A stretch of 64,000 nucleotides of DNA from assembly GCA_037954325.1 (NCBI GenBank), contig JBBMNZ010000028.1:8642501-8706500 (forward strand), read 5' to 3'. Positions 23,485 to 36,710 of the stretch are shown here, in pieces (positions within the stretch are counted from its first letter, which is position 1; every line of letters starts with the position of its first letter). The notes below the pieces were generated by a model that was not told the DNA's origin, made no database searches, and saw only the letters and a program-made list of their open reading frames with translations. Both the position numbers and the translations under genes were made by a program. The DNA is from Fistularia commersonii (lineage: Eukaryota; Chordata; Actinopteri; Syngnathiformes; Fistulariidae).

Positions 23485-25087
23485 GGCTGCCCACAGCACT
23501 CCTACAGCCGCGGGGAGGGCTTCATTTCCCAGCCAGGCCTCCGGGGCTCGGGCCCACATGTAGTTCCAGGATAAATCCACTACGGTAATCCGCACCTGGA
23601 TGAGCCCCGGCCTCGCAGCTGCAGACGACTCCGAGATCCCCGCGTGGGATCGGGGCACGTGGATCCGCGCTCACAGGGATTTATCTGTCCGGCTCAGACA
23701 GACTCAGCCTCAGCTACTTGTTGGTCGTCCCTCCCGCTGTCTTCCGAGGACCGGACTGTGATCATCCGGCTCAGCGGGGAGGAAAAAATAAACTGATACA
23801 TACATAAAAAAAAAAAAAAAAAAAAAAACAGCTCTGCAAACGGGCTCCAAGCAAGGTGGCTTCTACATGAGTGACTCCGGCATCCGGCGCAGCGAGGGTG
23901 ACAGCGAACGAGAGCGGATGAGACAGAGCGGGCAAAGGCAAGAGGAAGAGGAGGGTGGGAGGGAGAGAGAGGGGGATAGCATACAAAACACAGACGGCTT
24001 AGCGCGGAGCGCAAGAACGGAAAAATAAAGGGAAGAAGAAGGAGGAGGAGGAGGAAGGGGAGGTAATTAGAATAATGAGAGAGGACGGCGGAGAGGCTTG
24101 TTTGGAGAAGTGCTCTCTTCCACCCCCTCCACTACTCTTCTTCTTTTTGGAGAAGCGTGTGAGTCTTCCCGGCCTCCCCGGCTGTCAGAGGCATCCATCA
24201 GCCAGCGGCTGCCATCACTTCCTGGCGGCCGTCACGCGGATGACTTCATTGGACGGCACAGAAGTAGAGCACGCTCGTTTGTTTTTGGTCCGACTGACTC
24301 AAGGTTTCCTCCCCCGCCGACCGCGCCGGGCGGGTGGCTACTTGGTGCGGCGGAACCTCTCGCCGACGCAGCGGTGAGCCGAACGAGCCGCTCTCGCGCA
24401 GGGGTGGCGGCACCAGGCGTGCACGCGCCGGCAGCGGTCTCGTCTCCTGCGAGGGGGCAAACGGCGCGGTCACACTCCGCTTCGGTCTCTCCGCCCTTTA
24501 CCGTCCTCAGTTTTCCCTCATCCCTCCTTCCTCTCCCCCGGAGTAGTTTCTCGTGGACTTCCTGGGCAGCGGCTCCGCTCTCAGCATTTCTGCCATGTCT
24601 CTGCTCCTCCTGCTAAAAATACTCCCTCCAAATCAAATCCATCAACTTGCCCTCAAGCTCCTCCTCCTCGCTTTTTTTTTTCCATCAGCGTCACTCAAAC
24701 GCCACGAGCTCGACCTCCCCGCCGGCTTCTTCTCCTCTTCTTCTTCTTCTTCTTCTCCACTTTGTGCACCACACTCTCCTCAGGCACTTCTCTCCAGCAC
24801 CCCCCACCTCCTGCTCCTCCGCCCCTCAGCAGAGGCTTCCCTGCTTGCTCGCCTCCTTCGGTGCCCTTGTCATCCTCCTCCGGCGTGATCCCGCTCCGCG
24901 CTCCCGGTGACTCCTCTCCCCTCGCCCGTCCTCCTCTTTCCTCCCCTCTCTCTGGCGGTCTCTCTCTTCGGCTCTGCCTCTCTGTTTCTCTCCACTGCTG
25001 AGACAGTCTGTCCTCCCGTTGCATCTCGTCGTCGCCTCCTCCTCCTCCTCCTCCTCCTGCGCCACAGCTCTGTCCACGCAGCCGGTG

Positions 25088-25130
<43 letters not shown>

Positions 25131-25253
25131 TGCTCTCTCGCTCTCTTTCTCTCTCTACTAACTTGCGAGGTCTTTCAACCCCCTCTGTTTGTCTGTCTGT
25201 CTGTGGCCACTGCTGAGCCACACAGCATCAGCTGAGGGAGATGGAGTGAAAGA

Positions 25254-25255
<2 letters not shown>
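23485..25255 (-). promoter_or_regulatory. Probable CpG-rich promoter and 5' region of asic2 isoform b
   Basis: The stretch just upstream of the exon is visibly GC- and CpG-rich, especially 23.48-23.68 and 24.2-24.5 kb, unlike the AT-rich flanks. It also holds strand-asymmetric low-complexity DNA: an A-tract at 23806-23829, purine-rich DNA at 23.94-24.06 kb, and pyrimidine-rich DNA (TTC, CTCC and CT repeats) at 24.65-25.16 kb on the plus strand. No TATA box is placed where a start site can be fixed. A CpG-island promoter is inferred from composition and position; the exact transcription start is unknown. The open frames on both strands here are low-complexity and not credible proteins. Confidence 0.55.
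25089..25157. repeat. (CT)n microsatellite
   Basis: CT units with a few T or G interruptions, at the distal edge of the CpG-rich region. Directly before it the plus strand has CAGCCGGTGAGT, which looks like a splice donor. Confidence 0.9.
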
Positions 25256-25291
<36 letters not shown>

Positions 25292-25293
25292 TG
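25256..25293. repeat. (GT)n microsatellite
   Basis: About 18 GT units. Confidence 0.93.
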
Positions 25294-25985
25294 ACAGTAA
25301 ACCAAAAGAGCCCATAGCTCTTTTCACGTAATCATGACTTACGACTCGTTTAAAACTGATCTCACACTCAGGACTCTAATCCTGAGATTTGTTCTTAATT
25401 AAATGCTGCATTTTTTTACATTTGTTTACCAGCTTTGGAGATTTATTACCTTTTTATTTTGTGCTGTCTTTCTTTATATATCTCTATATAACTGACAAAC
25501 TGATACCTCATGAGGGGGAACCTGAGGGGAACATAGAACATGTAGAAACCATGGAGTGCATGTTAAAGCCACTGCTTTTGACAGGTTATATCACACTCAG
25601 TCCAAAAACAGGATGTAGCTGCAATGGCTGAGGCTGTAAAATAATAGCTTGAATGACAGAGAGATTGATAACTGTGTAATGGTGTTTTTTTACACATATA
25701 TTGGTTTAGATATTTGTCTGGGAGCCCCCCCCATCATGTCATCCCGGTATGCCACCTGCTGGCCAGTAGCATCATTACGCCGTCTCCAAATCACAATTTC
25801 GAAATAGACAGTTTGATTTAAAACCAGGCTTTTATCAAGTTGGGGTTCCTGGCTACTTCGCCGTCCTCTTTCAAAATGATTATTATTTTCACAGTTGGAA
25901 TTCAAAAAATGCACTTTGCAAAATCACTTTGCAAGTAATTCCGAAAGCACAAACTGGGTTGATTGCACAACCTAAAGTGCTCACA
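25294..25985. other. Non-coding AT-rich stretch
   Basis: No gene. Contains the minus-strand CTCF-like motif at 25750. Confidence 0.4.
25750..25762 (-). promoter_or_regulatory. CTCF-like motif
   Basis: On the minus strand the sequence reads CCAGCAGGTGGCA, a perfect match to the first 13 core positions of the CTCF consensus. The last two positions do not match. It sits just beyond the CpG-rich region upstream of asic2 and faces the plus-strand motif at 21853. Confidence 0.5.
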
Positions 25986-25987
25986 CA

Positions 25988-26205
25988 CTGGAATGAGAGA
26001 GTGAATGGTTGTATGTCTCTTTGTGCCGCCTTTTGATTGACTGGTGTCCAGGGCGACCCTTTCCTCGACCAATGAAAGCTGCCATAGGCTTCGCATACCC
26101 CGCGGCGCAGATGCACGAGCGAGTGCACGCGTCCATGCGATTGAAAGGTGACCCGCCCAGGTTAAACCCCGCCTCCCGCCCCCAAATATCAGCCGGGATC
26201 GGTAT
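25988..26205 (+). mobile_element. SINE body fragments
   Basis: GAATGAGAGAGTGAATGGTT, then GTATGTCTCT, TGATTGACTGGTGTCCAGGG and GCTGCCATAGGCTTCG match the SINE body in plus orientation. From about 26135 a second partial copy begins (GGTGACCCGCCCAGG, AACCCCGCCTCCCGCC). Two truncated insertions or an internal duplication. Confidence 0.65.
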
Positions 26206-26717
26206 CCAAATTGGTGTTTGCGGCTCCTTCCCTAATCATCATTCCACAAGGCGAGCTTTCAAAGTTGTCAGTCACGGAAGACGAACGACTGATCACAGGA
26301 CAGGTTCGCCGTGACGTGAAACAAGACAGGACGGAAGAGGCGCGGGGGCTCGACACGGTTTAGTCTCGCCGGGCCGCCTTATTATTGATTACGGAACAAA
26401 GAGGCGGTTCTGTCTTTACAGTTGAATGAAGCCTGCCGGTGAGCCGGAAAGAACAGTGCCAGCCCGTCAGAATAAATCAGTTTACAAACTCAAACTGGCA
26501 CGTGAACGCAGACGGGGACCGGAGGCTCGTGCACGACAAGACACTCCTTTGGCCGGACAGCCAAAGCAGGCCTGCGAAGGCTATTACCACTAAAACACAC
26601 CCATGTATTATTCATAACGAGGAGATACAAGGAACAGGAACGCCGAATTGAAATGTCAAACGCATGCTAATACACACATTTCTTCAAACAGTGAGTGCGT
26701 AGCGCGGTTTAACACAA
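26206..26717. other. Non-coding stretch
   Basis: No gene seen. Confidence 0.35.
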
Positions 26718-26777
26718 GCACACACACACACACAAACACACATACACACACACACACACACACGTTCACACACACAT
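26718..26777. repeat. (CA)n microsatellite
   Basis: A CA run with several interruptions. Confidence 0.9.
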
Positions 26778-29700
26778 ACCCATACAACACACAGCCTAAA
26801 GCAAGAGCAGCCTTCCAAAGCCTGGATCCAAAGGCTGAATAATTAAGATCGCAGCCATGAAGAGGATTTCTCAGACCGGTTATGCAGTCAGTATAAAAGA
26901 GAAAAAAAAAAGAAAAAAACTCAGCTTGAAGCCTCAAAATATCTAATTTGACATAGATAAATAGGTAAACATAGACAAAGCACAGATAAAATTAGGGATT
27001 TATTAGCGGCATATCCCACTCAGAAGCCATTACGCAGCACGCCATGGCGTGACGTCTGCTCCACACAAAAGATATTCAGTAACCCGAAGGACGCATCAGG
27101 CAAAATGTGCTGGTCGAGAGGCAGAGAGCAGGCTGTAAATATAAACCGTGATTAAACATTCATAAATCACGCTTAATAAGCTGTGAATGTTTCTGAAAGT
27201 GCCAGGTTTAAAAGCACTTAATAACACAACAATGGCCGCGCAAAAAAAAAAAAAAAAGTTTCACGACGAGTTTTGCACAGGCGAGAGGGACGTGAATTAA
27301 ATACCTGCGTGTAAACCAGCTGTCATTAATTAAAACGCTGTTCTGATTAAGGACGACCGCGGCGAGGACGACAGCTTTGGTCATGAGCTTCCCGGTTTCG
27401 ACAGCGCCGCATGATTGGCTGAAGTTAACATCAAAAGACCATCTTCGCCATCCTCCTTCTCCCCAAATTACATACGTCGGTGAGTGGAGAGGACGGGTCC
27501 CCCTGACAGCTGCTGATTTAGTCTGAAGATTGATGATCCTTTGGCGCCCGCTCATTTAATCATCCCCTCACCTAAAAGTTGTCAGGATTCATAGGAAAAA
27601 AGGGACGGAAAAAAAATTCTTTGTTACCAGGATGTAAAGGACCTATCAATCACCCGAGTTCCCGTCACTAGTGATAAGGTTGCGCGGAGAACGTCGAGTC
27701 CTCCCGAAAACCTTCGCGTCCCCGGGGTCGGGCTGAACAAAGTGCTGGGATTTGCGTTTGGACAGTGAACGCTGCAGGGAGATCATCAGAACTGCTTTGT
27801 CAGCATCTCTGGCGACCGCTGGGGAATGCAGGTGGAGGAGACTCATGGTTCGTGCCACAGAGTCACATCAGACTTCACGAGCAACGCGTGAATATAATGA
27901 TATGCACTTTTGTACTCGTGTGCTTTTTCTTCCATCCTGTTTTCGCTTATGAGACGAAAAAAAGGAATCACTGATTCAAGAGGTTCATAGCTCCTCATTA
28001 AGGGCCAGAAAAATCAAAAACTATGATTATTATTATGTCGTGTCGTAGCATTGCCTAACTGCTCCTCTAATCTTCAAGAAAGATGGGACTTCAGGGTTGG
28101 ACTGATTATTTACTAATTTATTTCTTATTATTTTTAGTTCCCGTGTGCTGAATGAGCCCCGAAGGCTCCCTTGTCTGTCGAGGGATTCAAAAATCGATGC
28201 CAATTTAAGGAGCTTTGGTGATTAAACCGGCAGGTGATGGATCCAATGCATCATCCGAGTACACAATGCAACCCTCGTGAAAAACATGAAGGTATTAATT
28301 CAAATGCACTGGAATTGTGAGGGACGATTTGACTCATTGCACCCCCCCCCCCCCAACGCTTCTATTTTTATACCTCATTTGAAAAGAGGCAGTTCAATAA
28401 ACCAGCGCGGTTTGCAGCATGCGGCTCCCTGATCCGTCAAAGTTCTCACTAACCTATTTTACCAGCCAATTCCGCATTAAAAATGAAGACATAATGCTGA
28501 ATAATCGTAAAAAAAAAGTTCCCCCCGTGCAAATCAGATACTTCCCGGGCTCCAGCACGGCAGCACCGAGCTTGTTAACCTTATTTATTTATTTTTTATT
28601 TTTCTTTAATATGTCGTCTCCTGCAGAGAATAAGGAAACAGCACTGTGGAAAAAAAAAAAACAAAACCTGAGACCAGAGAGGAACCTGTGGAACATTTCA
28701 ATAATTTCAGTAATTTGAAGTCATCCCAGCAGTCCGGGGGTCCATCCTCAGAAAAGAGACTCCTATTGTGAACTGTGAAATGATGTTCCACTTAGCACTG
28801 TGGCAACTGCAGCCCCGGTACCTGCATGAGGCCAATCTCTGTTTTCCCTCCTTCGAGGCGCTGTTAGACGCTACCGTTGTTCCACTTGTTCAGTAAAGGA
28901 CCAATAGGAGGCGGCGGGGGGGGGGGGGGGGGGGGAGTGTCCTCGAGATGAGTGAGCTATCACGGCCACCGCCACCCCAACGGGTGACAAGTGGACGGAG
29001 ATCCGGGACAGATCGGAACATTTCCTTGGTGAATGGAATGAGCTTACAAACGGAGCCAGGGGAAAAGACGTTTCGTCTCAGCGTCGGGGAGGCGAAAAGA
29101 AAAAAATGATCCCGCAACGTGGGAGACTTCTACTGACGTCATCATGACTCTTCTTACCTCCTTGAAAGTCCAACTAAACAATTAAAAATAGGAAGAATAT
29201 CGACGGAAACAACTTCAAAGAAAGTTGTGAAAACAACCTGCGGCCATTTTTTTTTCCTTGTTTAGTGTTTGAATTTATTGAACATTTCCCCAATATTCAG
29301 GCATCCTTGTCTTGATTTAAGCCAGAATACTTAAATCAGCAAATAAAGAAATAAAGACATTCTTCTGGAGTAGTAATGAGTAAATCTATTTCTTGTTCTT
29401 GTATCATTTTCATCAGATTGCCTTGTCTCATCGTGTAAAGTGGTTTACAGAAGTTTAGATAAAAACTGACCCACTATTTTAGAAGACAGAGCGAAAAAAA
29501 AGCATTGTTTGTTGTTTTTGTGATAAACTTTATTTCTATTTAAATGCGTGACTGGGATTTAATTAAATCCACTGATTGATTGTTGAATTATTTTAACCTT
29601 TTGGAAATAACAACACAAGAAGCAGTTTCTCAAGACAAAGAATCTTGCAGAAAGTAGGCTGGCGGAAACTTGAAGAGTAACTAATTGTGGACGCAGACCG

Positions 29701-30088
29701 TGATCAGTTGGATGCACCGCCGGCGCCCCGGATGGTGTTTGTGGCTTCTGGTGACCGGAGGACTGTTTGTTTGTAACAAAGCTGGTCTCTCGCGCCTCTG
29801 ATTAGAACATCGGCTCTGGTTAAACTAATGATCTTCAGCAGCTGACAGCGCCGAACACCCTCCAACGGACTGGCAACGCTCCAGCCGCTCTCTGCAAACA
29901 GACTCCCAGCCTTCGCCCTCCCCCCCCCCCCCCACACAGCCATCCACACACACTCACACTCACGCATGTACGTGCGCACGCTCCATAGCTCACGAGTCGG
30001 TTGGCGGCCAGACCTCTGACGAATACTGGTGAACAGTCAAACTGGAGAGGGGCACCGCAGAACCCCCAGAACCAAACAAACCAGACTC
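26778..30088. other. Non-coding stretch
   Basis: No gene or recognisable transposon. Contains A-tracts (27242-27257, 28650-28661) and several C or G homopolymers (28343-28354, 28915-28935, 29917-29932). Confidence 0.4.

Positions 30089-30132
<44 letters not shown>
30089..30132. repeat. (GT)n microsatellite
   Basis: About 20 GT units with a TTT interruption. Confidence 0.93.
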
Positions 30133-30133
<1 letters not shown>

Positions 30134-33100
30134 AAAGTATGTTTTTGTGTGTGTATTGCAAGGCCAACACCTGAATCCACCTGACACTATTTTGACATCT
30201 TGGTGTTGCATTTTCTAAAAATAAATAGAAACATTATATGAAAGTCATTTATGAATTACAAATTAAGTAAAATGAAAAAAATTCAAATAAATAAAATTGT
30301 ATTTGTCCTGAAACAAATGTCATTTTCATATTTCGTCTCGGGCACTAAATCGGTCTGGACCGCTCTGGCACTTGCTGCAGCCAACCGTCTTGGCCAGGCT
30401 GCAAAGACATGTCATTAGCTCTAAATGCTTCACGCCAATGTTCCGTGTCAATTTAAAAGAAGGAGAGGACGAAGGCTCGTGTAACGTGAGAATGTTGAAA
30501 CTGTGGCAGCGGCAGCTGCTCGGAGGTCGGATGAAACATCTTTTTGTCAAGGCCAGAGGTGAGAGAAAACCTCTTGGACCACCTTGGAAAAAAATCATCG
30601 ACGTTCCTGCTTCTTCTTAAGTCACATATTATACAATTCCTAAATGATATGATGGATTCAGATTCCTTTCCACGGCTGACGCCCCATCGGCCACAAAGCT
30701 GACGCAGCCTGACTCGACGGCCCCCAAAAAACCTCAGTCACCCTACCATTTTCGGATTCTACTGTCCGCTTCCCTGGGGTTCACGGTTCTTTGGTCCGGA
30801 ACAAGAAAGCAGTACCGAACTCCCGACGAGGGGGATTTCACAGGACATTTAGTGTGAGTTAGATGGCTTTTCAGGAAAGAGCTCAGCCGTGAGAAAGAGA
30901 TGGCCACCCAACAGATGTCAGATCAACGGTCACAGCTGAGAGATCAACGATAAGCCCGGATCCAAGCAACGCTAGAACCAGAGGGTCCGAAGTGAAATAA
31001 CAACAGCTCAACCCCTCTCTGTCTCCTCCTTCCGAGTCCGTTTATTTATTCCACTGCACACATTTTGCAGAGAGGGATTCAGCGACTCCTGGATGCACCG
31101 TATCAGTATTAAAACCGGAGCCTGAGAACCCTCGATTCCCCGTCTCGTTATTTTACAGGCTAAATAATTGCTGTGCAAATCGATGTGTTGAAAAGGGGGC
31201 CGTCGGATCAATCCGATCGCCTCGGAGCCAGTGACAGCTCACACGCCACGCGGTAACGATTTTAGAAACAAGCCGTTTTGTCACGTTTGGGCTTAATAGG
31301 TGCCGAAAAAAAAAACATGTCAGAACACGCCGATTTAAATGACTTGTCTCATTTCTCCCTGACTGGCACAGATCCATGACACATATCTCATTATGTCTCC
31401 AATTATCCGCTTAATGCAAAATAGCCAGACACCAAATTGCGTCATCTGAGGAACTGTCAAGCTCAGAAAATAAATAAATAATCGAATAAACTGAATGGCC
31501 GTATAATTTAAAAAATGCAGAGCGACAAATTAATTTATCGACATTTTAGAGGGCTCTGAGCCATTTAATGACCGTAGTAATTATTACTACCGGGATAGAG
31601 GAGGTACAGTGATGATCGATGAATCGTTACATGTCTTCAATGGTAAACAATCAATTTACCGATAAAAGCAAAATGAAATTAAATAACTGGACAAAAAATG
31701 TTGCCTATTTCCATCATTCAAGCTGAGCAAAGTCCTCCTGTCTTTACCCAATCACAAACACAGCTTCCCGGGTGGTGAATGGCATCCATCTGTCCTCACT
31801 AAAAGCATTTGCTGCAAAGGTTGCCAAGGTAACGCTACCTCAAGCCGCATCATAACACCGGGTCCTGACAGCTGCACGGGCCCAGCCCGGGGAACCGAGC
31901 CAAGCGGCTGGATGAAATTATGTTTCTTGGTATTCTTTATCTGGAATCAAAGCCAATTAATTCTGAGCGTACCCACCCCGACCTACCTTATGCTTTATAA
32001 GGCCAAAGGCTAAAGGAAAAAAAAAAAAAAAAAAAATTGGCGCAGCGAAAAAAAAAAAAAAAAAAAAAGCTCAGAGCTGAGATCGCCGCAACAGCTCCGG
32101 CTAATGATGCTATTAGGGCTTCTGAGCAGCACAATAAATCAGAGGAGTGATTAGTGTGAGCGTGTACAGAGAGCTGGGCCATTAGTCAGAGGGGCTGTGT
32201 GTAACCTTCAAGACTGTGGGCCGCAGCCGCTGCCGTCTCTCATGCCGGCGTGTTTGAGAAACAACTTCTTGGCAGCAAATAAAAACAACAGAAATGGCTG
32301 TGACAATCTGGCCCCCGAGTGAGTCTCAGACCCCTTTTACGTTCCTTTTTGCTTTCAGTCATCGTTTCGACAGAAGATCCACGCGCAGGTGAGACGGCGG
32401 GAAACGCCAGATATGCTGCGGTGCACACGACTGACAGGTAGTTGACAACGTGATTTTGTGATGAACTGAAACGTGCATGGGGAGAGACACCGTCTCAATG
32501 CAGTGACAAACTTGGGCACTACTGCAGATGTAGATATCAACGGTAGCCATGATTGCACGCAAATAACAAGTATTACGAGTTGCACTTGTGCACAGAGAGT
32601 GCCTGAAATCGGGGAGCTCCGGAGACATGGAAATTTTAAAGAAAACCCCGCTCTCATTGAAACATCCAAAACGCCACTGCTTGAAAATGCACTTGGCTGA
32701 TCTCGACTTCAAAAAGGACACACAAAATGCCGGACACATACAAATGAATTTGTTCCTACAAAACTTCAGGAGTGTAATAATCTTATTTCACACTGAGGCA
32801 AACACAAAAGAAATAGTTTCATTTAAGAGTGCGCTGCAGCCACGATGGCATCACTCGCTTTAAGTCACCGCCATCGTCTGTGAGGATCATAAACAAATCT
32901 GCTCCTGTATCTCTGAGTTTAAGACTGAAAATATAAATAGACACCCCATGATGAAAGCACCATCCTCCCGCTTGCTGTGTTTTCCTGGCAAGGTTCCCTC
33001 CATGTTCTCCATCTTACTCTCACCGTCCGAAAAAGATTCCACAGGTTCGCTGACGACTCTAAATTGTCCGCAAATGCGAGTGAAAGAGCGGTTGGTTGGA

Positions 33101-36100
33101 TGTCTGTCGAATGACCGTTTCTGTCAGACGAGTGTAGACATTTCTGTGGCTGAGCGAGATATCCTCTCTTCAGATTCCAAAATTAGCATATTGATTAGAA
33201 AACCTTTGAATGTCACATGGTTTTAATTTGCTGGAAGGCTGAGGCACGGATTGCAGCGATTTGGATTGATTATTGGGGTCACTACCGGATCCGGACGAAA
33301 CGCCTCATCTTTTGAAAGAGGGAAGAATTGTTCAAGAAACAAGAGAGATACTTAGGACTTTGGCAGACGCCAAATGTCCATTTCCTTCAGGTCTTTCCAC
33401 AATCTGCAGCAGCCAGTCGGAATAACCGACAAGGGTGACGGGATAAATCTGATTGAGGCTCGTTGATTGACGTGGCAACCGACGGCTGGCCGGTGTGATC
33501 CGAGGCCAACTGAGGAGCTACTGCAGCTCAGGGCGATGAAGGTGCGCATACTGGCCACAACAGTAGCAGATTGATGCTCTGGTTAACGTTTTCCTTAGAA
33601 ACAAAGACTCTGCCCTCGTCGCATTGCCCTTTGCATCGCCTATTACGAGATATTTGCAGAGCATAGTGTCGGTCTTTCTCAGGTGTCTGACCCAAAGAGG
33701 CTCCACCCTGGCACCTCAAAGAACCCACTGATTGAGGTCAATCTGGGACCATGTCTTCTCTTTAAGGGTGTTTTAGCAGCAGTATGCAGGGACATGCACA
33801 AATTTAGGTGTCTGGGATCTTAGGGACCCCACTTTTGGACGGAGCAGTTTTAAGAGCTTGGGTCTAAGAGTTGTCCAGCTTGAATTTCCTCCTAGCAGCC
33901 CTCCCCCCCCGCCCCCTCCTCCAGGCAAACATATTAGCTTTGCCTCCGCATAGGCAGTAAGTAACCACAAAAGAGAACAGCGAGCTTCTGGGACATGTAC
34001 CTTATATGCCACATGAATGGGAGGAAGAAGACACTGACAAGATGGAGAGCAAAGGTGCTACAGCATTTATGTTTTGAATGGCAGGGACAATCATTTTAGA
34101 CCATCAAATGGGTTGAACTGCCTTTATTTCCTCCCTACACTGCTTTGTCATTCGAAAAAAAACGACATTAGCTAACGCTGTATTTTATAAATGGTGCTCC
34201 ACGGTTTGCAGGACGTATCTAGTAATGGGCCTGGCTGAGGAGTTCCACCAATCACTAAGCACCTGTTGGTAAAGAGTTCTTATGGAACCTTAAAAAGACA
34301 CTAAGAGATAAAATTGTTCTTCCAACTGAGGTCAAGGTTTTAAGTTCCTATGCTGTCGCAATGCACGAAAATTAAAAACGGTCTAGTTCAAGAGAAGGCT
34401 CTGAGAACTTAAACATTTGAACTAAATGTTCCTGCGGTGGCTACTGATGTGACGTGTTTACTGTAATTTTGTGATACTCTCCAAAAATGGAACATGTCAG
34501 TGTAAAAACAAGAAGATTACCCATTAATTAGGTATTAGTATTAGCTGAAATGATCACAACGTCCAGTGAAGCACAGATGGGATTTCTGATCAACAAAGAC
34601 CATTCTCAACATCAGAAAACCCTGTCTTCCCCCGCAGGACAGAACTAAGAACCCTGTGATATCGATGCACACAAAACAAACTACAAAAGACACAGAATTT
34701 TTTTTTTTTCCCACTCAAAGCCGGTGGATCTAAAGCCCTGGCAACGGGGAAACGGAAATGCATCGGCAGCTAAAGCCCAGAGTCACAGCAGGAGAAGAGT
34801 TAAGCTTCACGCAAATTAGCCATCCACCAAATCTCGGATTGGGATTTACGACTTGAGGGGGAATCTCATCAAACAGCAGCATCGTCCCTGCTGATTGGGA
34901 GATGGGAAAGCTGGGACGGCTCTGCGGGGTCAAGAAGTAACTCCGAAAAAACCGAATCCAATCAGACTCAGGTCAGTTCTGCAACACGATTACCGAAAGG
35001 ACGAGTATCTTTTGCGTTATAAAAGGTTCCCAGCTGCATCGCTGAGCTAACCAAAACTACATGTGCGTAGCCGCTTGATGCCCCGCCAGCTGCCGAGGAA
35101 CTGGAGGCACCATGTTGGCTGCCAGAGCGCCCACAGGTTCTTTTGTTCTGAGTTCAAAGCATGTGCACAAGAATCGGGATTTCTATCCAAGACATGGATC
35201 GCAACCGCCGCCTCGGTCAGCGAGGTTCATTAGCCCCCCTGCCGATTCTGGATATATTCTAGGAAGCAGCGCCACTTCCTTTATTGCCGGTGTTTTTACA
35301 GAACACATTGTTCATGCAGAGACTGATTCCGGAGCCATATTTTAAGGTGATGATATGAGCGTTGAGCTCTGTTCATCATAAAATGAGGAAGTGGCGCTTT
35401 GCCAGCGACAAGGTGGACACGAGCTGCTTAAGTCACTTGAATGACGGCATTATTCATGATACCGAACCGTTCTCAACCGAATGTTTTAATTAAGGCACCA
35501 ATCAGTCAATCACATGTGGCTAGAAGCCATTACATCTGTTGCTGCCGCTCAGGCGGCGAGAACGGTTCGCTCCGCCCAGGTTATTTATAGCTGCTGCGTT
35601 TGCGCTCAGCGGTGACGGAAGTGCGACAGAATTTGAATGAAGGAATTCAAGAGGAAGGCGATCCCATCAGGAGAAACATTTAGGAGTCAGGGAGTAAAGA
35701 CTCAGGGGTGGAGGTCAACGGGAACTATTTAGCATGCTGTAAAGGTTTTTGAATCTCATGCCGGGGCGGCCGTTCCACATATTAAACCCTTGAGCGCTGG
35801 GAGACAAACGTCAACCGGATGCTCCTCCAATCAGAAATAAAGAAATGAAAACAAATGTCGGTCTGGTTTTTGACTCGGGATGGAAAATCTATAGTTTGAG
35901 CCAGACTTGGAACTTCAAAGTGGTTAACCCGCCGCCACTGAAAGGAGCGTTTATCGCTGATGTCACAGTCTGGAGAGGGATCAGATGGAGCTCAGGCTCC
36001 CTTTTGATCCGGTGAGTCAGTGGAACCAGGAAGAACGTCTTCTGCGATGTTCCCCCTTTTCACTCCCTACCTCCGAGAGCGAGGTGGGAGGCGTTTTTCG

Positions 36101-36710
36101 CGTGGAGCTATTACAATATCAAAGTCAAGTAGATTTTCTTCTTCTTCTCCGTGGGGTGTCAGCCGGCTTGAATTTATCGCCTTTATGGAGACGCACACGG
36201 GAGGAAAAAAAAAACAAACTTGCAGGTGGAAGCCGTCTGTTTGCCTTCCCCGATGCCATATGTCTATATTTGGTTTTCTATACCATATCAAATCAATATT
36301 TATGATTTCATCGATGTTTGATCCAGCAGGCGACTGCACTGATCTTCAAATCTGGAATATTCTGTTAGATTTTACGATAAATGAGATTCTCTATGTGATG
36401 TCGGGGCTTAAAATATACAATTTATTCCTTATTTTTTGCCACACTCTTTCATACACATGTTGACTCTACTCTTTCCTTGACAAGTTAAGATGAGGCGCGT
36501 TGGTATGGAGCAGCGTACTGTAGTTAAGGGGTTCCTCAGAGGTTATCCGCTTCATTCAAATCAATTTCTGAATAGACTTTTTTGCATAAATAAACTCCTA
36601 ATTCAACTTTTTTCTCCATTTTTGTATTTTGTAAAAAGATAAAAAATTAAAAATGTGATATGTACATAGAGAGAGAGAGCGAGAGAGAGAAATAGATGGA
36701 AATATACAGT
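30133..36710. other. Long non-coding stretch
   Basis: No gene called. Two long A-tracts separated by a dozen bases lie at 32015-32068. A C-rich run at 33902-33925 gives a poly-glycine frame on the minus strand. The AT-rich block at 34.0-34.5 kb may be an unclassified old transposon, without clear ends. A short GA run lies at 36669-36690. Confidence 0.4.

Noticed and set aside
22795..23563. Long plus-strand open frames opposite the asic2 exon
   Set aside because: They are the antisense of a GC-rich coding exon, which keeps other frames open. The minus-strand frame has the channel motifs.
23656..23658. GTG as the asic2 start, giving 264 residues before the splice site
   Set aside because: GTG starts are exceptional in vertebrate nuclear genes, and the added residues resemble no ASIC tail. 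ATG codons follow downstream.
24075..24910. Overlapping plus-strand frames rich in Ser, Pro and Leu
   Set aside because: They translate pyrimidine-rich low-complexity DNA. Several frames are open at once and none has a domain.
33773..34012. Minus-strand frame with a poly-glycine run
   Set aside because: The run comes from a C-rich homopolymer, and the rest has no recognisable features.
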